Assembly (NCBI GenBank): GCA_002435835.1
Contig: DIVM01000113.1
Span: 1 to 9,314 of the forward strand
Source: Firmicutes bacterium UBA6132
GTDB taxonomy: Bacteria; Bacillota_A; Clostridia; Tissierellales; Sedimentibacteraceae
Direction: 5' to 3'
Length of the DNA stretch: 9,314 bases
Shown here: piece by piece, positions 5,397-9,314 of the stretch
Numbering within the stretch: position 1 is the first letter of the stretch
Layout: each line of letters opens with the position of its first letter
Translations under genes and position numbers: made by a program
The notes under the pieces: model-generated
Databases searched by the model: none
Seen by the model: the letters and a program-made list of their open reading frames with translations, nothing else
What the model was told of the DNA's origin: nothing

Positions 5397-6764
5397 TTAT
5401 ATGTGATTCTTGTTTTTGCAGTCGGCACAATGCGAGGCATTCCATAGATTTTTAGCAACCGGAGACCAGTTTTCTGAAGCGAGTCTTGTTTTGTTAGTCA
5501 AATCCAAGACACTTTCTTTATCCACTGGCTGTGTTGAATGTGCACCTGATTCATTTACTATTCTTTCTAGAGCATCAGGATTGTCAAGTAATGGGCATGG
5601 CTGTAGCATATTTTCATTAAACGGTTGACCAGCTTTATATTTCATGAATATGGGTTGTTTTAGTGAATCTAACAATGATGTGTTCTTAATATTAACATTG
5701 GAGTAATGAATGAATGCACAAGGTTCCACATCGCCGTTTGCGTTGATATGAATATATCGTCTTCCTCCGGCAATGCAACCGCCAACATACTCTCCGTCGT
5801 TCCAAAAATCAATGGTAAACAACGGTTTGGTTTTTCTATGTTCTCTAATTTTGTAATACATATGCTTTCTTTGTTCTGCGGTAGCCATCAGCTCTAAATG
5901 GGCATCTTTTCCAATTGGTATGTATGTAAAGAACCATCCAAATAATGCACCTTGCTCGATCATAAAATCAAAGTATTTCTCAGAAGAAATAATGTCTTCA
6001 TTTTTATTATGATATGCAGTAGAAAAACCGAACGCGATATTGTATTCTCTGAAAATAGCCATTGCATCCAGTATTTTTTTGTATGTCCCTGATCCTCTTC
6101 TCATATCAGTGTCTGATTCAAAACCTTCTACACTAAGAGCAAAAGTGATATTCCCAACATCAACCACTTTCTGAGCAAAATCTTCTGTGATTAATGTTCC
6201 GTTAGTAAATGCTAAGAAGAAACAGTCGTTATGAATGTGGGCTAGTTTAATTATGTCATCTTTCCTAATTAAAGGTTCTCCACCAGAGTACAAATAGAAA
6301 TAAATTCCTAGTTTTTTACCCTGAGTTATAATACTATTGAGTGTATCAAAATCAAGTGAATCTGTTTTACTATAATCAGCAGCCCAGCATCCTAAACACT
6401 TTAGATTGCAAGCAGATGTCGGATCCATCAAAATAGCCCATGGGATATTAAAATCATATTTCTCACGATTTTTTTCAAGTTTCTTTGTTCCTTTTATACC
6501 AGAATTAACAAGAAAATTAGAGAAGAGTTTTCTTCTGATGTTTGGATGGATTTCTGTTAATAGTTTGTGAATTAATTTATGACCCGAGGAATCATCAGAT
6601 GCCCATATTCTCTCAATTGACAGGATTTGTTTTTTTGTAGCTGAATTTACAGGCAATTTTTTGGCCCATAAAATAAGTTTTCCAAAATTATTTACAGGAT
6701 CTTTTTCAATATAACGATATGCTTCATTCAATGCTTTGGAAGTTATAAATGAGTTGTTATTCAT
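5397..6764 (-). CDS. radical SAM protein with SPASM-like cysteine-rich C-terminus
   Basis: After an N-terminal helical region (about 1-105), the radical SAM core begins with PTSACNLKCLGCW, giving the C119-x3-C123-x2-C126 cluster that binds the 4Fe-4S/SAM centre. GGEP at 161-164 is the SAM-contacting motif. Beyond the barrel, further cysteines (C330 in GGCIAGGRRYIHI, C349 in GDVEPCAF, C390, and the C446-x2-C449 pair) follow the pattern of SPASM domains, which hold extra iron-sulfur clusters in peptide- and protein-modifying enzymes. The length, 455 residues, fits such enzymes. An AAAGGAG site precedes the ATG. The gene leads a minus-strand operon with a membrane protein and shares its promoter design with the small peptide gene. 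Modification of that peptide is plausible but unproven. Related proteins also occur away from RiPP loci, so the substrate remains open. Confidence 0.85.
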   Translation of the reverse strand: MNNNSFITSKALNEAYRYIEKDPVNNFGKLILWAKKLPVNSATKKQILSIERIWASDDSSGHKLIHKLLTEIHPNIRRKLFSNFLVNSGIKGTKKLEKNREKYDFNIPWAILMDPTSACNLKCLGCWAADYSKTDSLDFDTLNSIITQGKKLGIYFYLYSGGEPLIRKDDIIKLAHIHNDCFFLAFTNGTLITEDFAQKVVDVGNITFALSVEGFESDTDMRRGSGTYKKILDAMAIFREYNIAFGFSTAYHNKNEDIISSEKYFDFMIEQGALFGWFFTYIPIGKDAHLELMATAEQRKHMYYKIREHRKTKPLFTIDFWNDGEYVGGCIAGGRRYIHINANGDVEPCAFIHYSNVNIKNTSLLDSLKQPIFMKYKAGQPFNENMLQPCPLLDNPDALERIVNESGAHSTQPVDKESVLDLTNKTRLASENWSPVAKNLWNASHCADCKNKNHI

Positions 6765-6799
6765 AGTTCTCTCCTTTTAAAAAGTGCTTTATTAATTTA

Positions 6800-6863
6800 A
6801 TAATATACTTACAATAAGAAAATAAAAACCAACTTCATATTGCTTTTGACAACTAATGGTTGC
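6800..6863 (-). promoter_or_regulatory. activator-type promoter of the radical SAM operon, with paired direct repeats
   Basis: On the minus strand GCAACCATTAGTTG (6863-6850) and GCAATATGAAGTTG (6843-6830) are direct repeats 20 bp apart. TATTAT (6805-6800) follows 24 nt after the second repeat, and the -35 position reads TTTTTA. Spacing, repeat length and GCAA starts all match the promoter of the small peptide gene. Confidence 0.65.
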
Positions 6864-6867
6864 AAAT

Positions 6868-6894
6868 AAAAAAGCAAGCTGGAAATCGGCTTGC
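6868..6894 (-). terminator. intrinsic terminator after the XRE regulator and 36-aa peptide
   Basis: On the minus strand GCAAGC (6894-6889) and GCTTGC (6879-6874) form a 6-bp stem around a 9-nt loop, followed by TTTTTTATTT. It lies immediately upstream of the repeat-pair promoter, so the radical SAM operon is insulated from the XRE transcript. Confidence 0.85.
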
Positions 6895-6918
6895 ATTAGG
6901 TTATTTTATTTTTAAGGG

Positions 6919-6937
6919 CTAAATGCATGACATTTAG
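6919..6937. repeat. small perfect hairpin downstream of the 36-aa peptide
   Basis: CTAAATG and CATTTAG pair perfectly around a 5-nt loop, 5 nt after the stop of the 36-aa open frame. There is no T-tract directly behind it, so it may serve as an mRNA end-stabiliser or mean nothing. Confidence 0.3.
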
Positions 6938-6942
6938 TTGTG

Positions 6943-7053
6943 TTAGAAAAGCCAAAAGGTCATATTATCGATGCCACCGAGAAGATATCCAATCAATGAC
7001 AAGATAAAACCAAAAACAAGTAATGACAAAGCAATTTTATAGTTTCTTTTCAT
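6943..7053 (-). CDS. 36-residue membrane peptide overlapping the XRE gene
   Basis: An ATG at 7053 opens a short frame reading MKRNYKIALSLLVFGFILSL and ending in an IGYLLGGIDNMTFWLF stretch. It has a basic start, one long membrane helix and a GG near the end. The start lies inside the last codons of the XRE regulator gene (17-nt overlap), with AAAGGA 8 nt upstream also inside that gene, which fits translational coupling. A terminator follows about 50 nt after its stop. The sequence recalls the N-terminal membrane anchor of DUF4097-type proteins that often sit beside XRE regulators, so it could be a cut-down relic of one, or a true small partner of the regulator's membrane domain. Confidence 0.55.
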   Translation of the reverse strand: MKRNYKIALSLLVFGFILSLIGYLLGGIDNMTFWLF

Positions 7054-7678
7054 TTTGTAATCCTTTCAATAAATCAAGGTATATCTTGATACGCTGTGCA
7101 ACCCTTTTGGTAAAGACTATATAATGGGATATTAACATTCTCATATTACTATATATGAAATAAAAAATACCAACACTGAAAAAACTGAAACCGATATTAG
7201 AAATTACAGAAGAGAAGCCTACATCAATATTCATGAATGCATTGATAAGAAAATAACACGATCCAATAATAAAAGAAATAAGTAAGGCTAACACAAGTAT
7301 AACTAGAATAACACCAATGATATGCAAAGTAATGACAATCAAGGATGTACTTGTGGCTACTATACCTAGAATGAGTAGGTCAGTCTTTTCGGGATTGGTT
7401 ATTATATTTAATAAATGAATAGATGTTTGATTGTTAATATGATTTTTTGAAAGCACAAGTGATGTCAAGTGATTTTCAGTAAGTGAGTCATCTAGTAATA
7501 CATCTAAAGAAATATTATATATTATAGACAAGTCGTAGAGTTTAGAAATATCTGGTGCACTTTCACCGTTTTCCCATTTTTGAATAGCTTGCCTGCTAAT
7601 ATTAAATGAGTCAGCGATATCTTGTTGTGTCATTCCTCTAATTTTTCTTATATATTGAAGTTTTTTATATAGTTCCAT
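7037..7678 (-). CDS. XRE-family regulator with a C-terminal membrane domain
   Basis: Residues 4-60 form a Cro/C1-type helix-turn-helix: LQYIRKIRGMTQQDIADSF, then NISRQAIQKWENGESAPD, a very typical recognition helix for this family. After a linker (65-98) come about three hydrophobic segments, near 101-120, 122-148 and 155-178, and a basic amphipathic tail. The protein, 213 residues, is therefore probably a DNA-binding regulator tethered to the membrane, a common design in Bacillota for control of membrane stress, peptide response or transport genes. The start is supported by an AGGTGAT site. Its promoter region holds direct repeats that may be an autoregulatory operator. It lies directly upstream of the radical SAM operon on the same strand but is separated from it by a terminator. 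Whether it controls that operon is not shown. Confidence 0.85.
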   Translation of the reverse strand: MELYKKLQYIRKIRGMTQQDIADSFNISRQAIQKWENGESAPDISKLYDLSIIYNISLDVLLDDSLTENHLTSLVLSKNHINNQTSIHLLNIITNPEKTDLLILGIVATSTSLIVITLHIIGVILVILVLALLISFIIGSCYFLINAFMNIDVGFSSVISNIGFSFFSVGIFYFIYSNMRMLISHYIVFTKRVAQRIKIYLDLLKGLQNEKKL

Positions 7679-7699
7679 AAGATCACCTATTAAATAAAA

Positions 7700-7729
7700 G
7701 TTACAAATGTTTAAAATGTTGCATATGTT
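7700..7729. repeat. direct repeat upstream of the XRE gene, candidate operator
   Basis: GTTACAAATGTT (7700-7711) and GTTGCATATGTT (7718-7729) agree at 10 of 12 positions and start 18 bp apart. They lie between the XRE start and the TetR promoter, where either regulator could bind. The second copy overlaps the likely -35 of the TetR gene. Confidence 0.4.
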
Positions 7730-7748
7730 ACTTTTTTATGATATCATA
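7719..7748 (+). promoter_or_regulatory. likely promoter of the TetR-patatin pair with an overlapping palindrome
   Basis: TTGCAT (7719-7724) and TATCAT (7742-7747) are separated by 17 bp. The -10 lies within TATGATATCATA (7737-7748), a perfect 12-bp palindrome, as expected for an operator of a dimeric repressor such as the downstream TetR-type protein. The 5' leader to the chosen ATG is about 115 nt and holds no other gene. Confidence 0.5.
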
Positions 7749-7871
7749 TATCGTAGACTAATGCAAAAACATTTTAGTATTATGACTACAGAATTATTAT
7801 GTTTTTCAACGAAACCCAAATGGTCCGTAAACATGTAGAAAATAATGCTTTTAAACGAGGTGGGTAAACGA

Positions 7872-8408
7872 ATGAATCGCCAAATTTCCAAAACAAAAAA
7901 CGTTATTTTCGACGCATTATTGAAAAAAATGCGTGATAAACCATATCACGAAATAACTATTGTTGAAATTACTGAAGAAGCAGATGTAGCTAGACTTTCA
8001 TTTTATCGACACTTTAATTCTAAGGAAGATATAATTCTTTTTAAATTTAAAGATGTAATAAGTAAAATTGTTCGTAAAATATCTGTGAATTCAATAAATA
8101 GTCCAAAGGAAATCCTTGATTTGATACTAAGTATAATTGATGGATATAAGTCGATATTTAATGTGATTATCAAACAGAATTTATATGGGCTAATTGTACA
8201 GTCTTTTAGTTCCGATATTAGATTAATAACAAAAAAAATTACCAGACTGGAAGATTCTGATGTTCATTTACTTACATTTTATGAAGGTGCACTTGTAAAT
8301 CTAATTATTGATTGGATCAGTAGCAAAAATGAGTTGTCAAAAGATGAGTATTTGAATATTGTTGATAATATTTTCAAAAAACAATTACTTTGTTTAAATA
8401 GTAATTAA
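7872..8408 (+). CDS. TetR/AcrR-family transcriptional regulator
   Basis: The first 60 residues match the TetR DNA-binding domain: TKNVIFDALLKKMRDKPYHE leads into ITIVEITEEADVARLSFYRHF, with the usual Y/F-RHF and K-E pair after the recognition helix. The remaining 120 residues form a variable helical ligand domain with no recognisable ligand. The ATG at 7872 (178 aa) is preferred because GAGGTGGG lies 7 nt before it. An ATG at 7845 in the same frame would add nine residues but lacks such a site. It is followed 15 nt later by a patatin-like lipase gene, so the two form an operon and the regulator probably represses its own promoter through the palindrome at 7737-7748. An inducer such as a lipid or membrane-active compound is a guess. 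Confidence 0.85.
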   Translation: MNRQISKTKNVIFDALLKKMRDKPYHEITIVEITEEADVARLSFYRHFNSKEDIILFKFKDVISKIVRKISVNSINSPKEILDLILSIIDGYKSIFNVIIKQNLYGLIVQSFSSDIRLITKKITRLEDSDVHLLTFYEGALVNLIIDWISSKNELSKDEYLNIVDNIFKKQLLCLNSN

Positions 8409-8423
8409 GAGGAGGATGGTTAT

Positions 8424-9239
8424 ATGAAAAAACTAGGTATTTGTTTGTCTGGTGGAGGAGCTAGAGGAGCATATCAAATTGGCGCATTAAAAGCTCTTCA
8501 AGAATTAGGCATTTTGGATAGAGCAGCAGCATTTTCTGGAGCTTCAATCGGAGCAGTAAATGCCACATTTGTAGCAGCAGACGCCATGGATGTTGCGAAA
8601 GAGATATGGTTTAATGTACCAGAAAATCCTTTGGGTGATAACCCATCGATTGTAAAGACACTAAGAGATCAAAAACTTAAAGTCATAGATAGTGGTATAT
8701 TTTCAATTAAAAAATTGAATCAATTACTAGATGAGAATATAGATTTTGAATTGTTAAAAAATAGGAATGTTTTCATTGCTATAGCAGACACCGGAGATGC
8801 CGACAAAGGAATTATTGATTTATTAAAATCTACTTTTTCTCATTATATTCAAAAAGACTCTCAAGTCCAATATATTCCACTTAAAGAAATCAATAAAGAT
8901 TTACAGATTGATACAGTGGTAGCATCATGTTCAATTCCAATTGTTTTCCCCCCGGTTGTAACAAACAGCAGAAAATATCGTGATGGAGGATATTTTGACA
9001 ATACTCCAATTCAACCTTTGATTGATTTTGGTTGTGATGAAATTATTTGCATTACAATTTCCATGCTATCATCAATGAGATCTATTAAACAGAAATACAA
9101 GAATGTTAAGATCCACGAATTGAAAGCGACTAGAAGGTTGGGGAAAGTACTTGATTTTTCATCTGAGCATTCTAAAAGAATCTTTGAGTATGGTTATAGA
9201 GATGCAATGAAATATTTTGAAAAAATCAATTTTGAATAA
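8424..9239 (+). CDS. patatin-like phospholipase
   Basis: The 271-residue protein has all hallmarks of a bacterial patatin-like lipase. GGGARG (10-15) forms the oxyanion hole, GASIG (39-43) carries the nucleophile S41, and DGG (187-189) supplies D187 of the Ser-Asp dyad. The full length and an intact dyad suggest an active acyl hydrolase acting on phospholipids or other acyl esters. No signal peptide is seen, so it is probably cytosolic or at the inner face of the membrane. A strong GAGGAGG site lies before the ATG. It is the second gene after a TetR-type regulator, 15 nt downstream, and is likely repressed by it. Some patatin enzymes act as defence effectors, but no nucleotide-signal partner adjoins this one, so a housekeeping lipid role is the default view. 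No terminator is visible before the right edge. Confidence 0.9.
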   Translation: MKKLGICLSGGGARGAYQIGALKALQELGILDRAAAFSGASIGAVNATFVAADAMDVAKEIWFNVPENPLGDNPSIVKTLRDQKLKVIDSGIFSIKKLNQLLDENIDFELLKNRNVFIAIADTGDADKGIIDLLKSTFSHYIQKDSQVQYIPLKEINKDLQIDTVVASCSIPIVFPPVVTNSRKYRDGGYFDNTPIQPLIDFGCDEIICITISMLSSMRSIKQKYKNVKIHELKATRRLGKVLDFSSEHSKRIFEYGYRDAMKYFEKINFE

Positions 9240-9314
9240 AGCGTTGTAACCAACCATATTATTAAGGTGTTATAGATCGAAGCAAGTTAAATGAAATATT
9301 GAAGCTTTATTTAG

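Noticed and set aside
5410..5897. Plus-strand frames of 72 and 63 codons inside the radical SAM gene
   Set aside because: They are antisense to a gene with an intact CxxxCxxC motif and a full-length domain, so they are chance frames.
8424..9239. CBASS-type patatin effector
   Set aside because: There is no CD-NTase gene beside it, and the partner is a TetR regulator, so the cyclic-nucleotide effector role is not supported.
1..9314. CRISPR array, tRNA, rRNA or insertion sequence
   Set aside because: No regularly spaced repeats, cloverleaf, rRNA-like stretch or transposase frame was found on reading either strand.

Overview
The window is AT-rich, uses strong AGGAGG-type ribosome binding sites, intrinsic U-tract terminators and the standard code (TGA stops the gene at 1365-2339, TGG encodes Trp). 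This fits a low-GC Gram-positive bacterium (Bacillota, for example the Erysipelotrichales/Turicibacter range, or a standard-code relative such as Acholeplasma). The exact lineage cannot be fixed from the sequence. A short SSB-like gene, an upstream partial gene of possible phage or element origin, and several self-contained cassettes separated by terminators make this look like accessory DNA.

Region 1 (1-801) holds the 3' part of a helical protein gene and an 86-aa SSB-like OB-fold protein, closed by a strong terminator at 771-801.

Region 2 (805-4376) is a five-gene, plus-strand operon with its own promoter and terminator. In order it encodes a HExxH metallopeptidase-like protein, a multi-pass membrane protein, a class III nucleotide cyclase of PycC type, a PycTM-like membrane effector that overlaps the cyclase by 16 nt, and a 261-aa protein of unknown family. 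The cyclase-effector pair is a Pycsar anti-phage system: the cyclase is expected to make cCMP or cUMP on infection and the membrane effector to impair the membrane. The two upstream genes and the downstream gene are not part of the described two-gene system, so the operon may be an extended Pycsar variant.

Region 3 (4491-7678) runs on the minus strand. It holds an XRE-type regulator with a membrane-embedded C-terminus followed by an overlapping 36-aa membrane peptide and a terminator. Next come a radical SAM/SPASM-like protein, a four-TM membrane protein, and a 44-aa (or 37-aa) single-TM peptide with two nested starts. The radical SAM gene and the small peptide gene are preceded by the same promoter layout: two 14-bp direct repeats exactly 20 bp apart, 24 nt upstream of a -10 box and with no proper -35. 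This points to one activator controlling both, and to a peptide-modification or bacteriocin-like locus.

Region 4 (7679-9314) is a plus-strand pair divergent from the XRE gene: a TetR/AcrR-type regulator and a patatin-like phospholipase. A palindrome overlaps the -10 of their likely promoter. The last 75 bases hold no recognisable gene.
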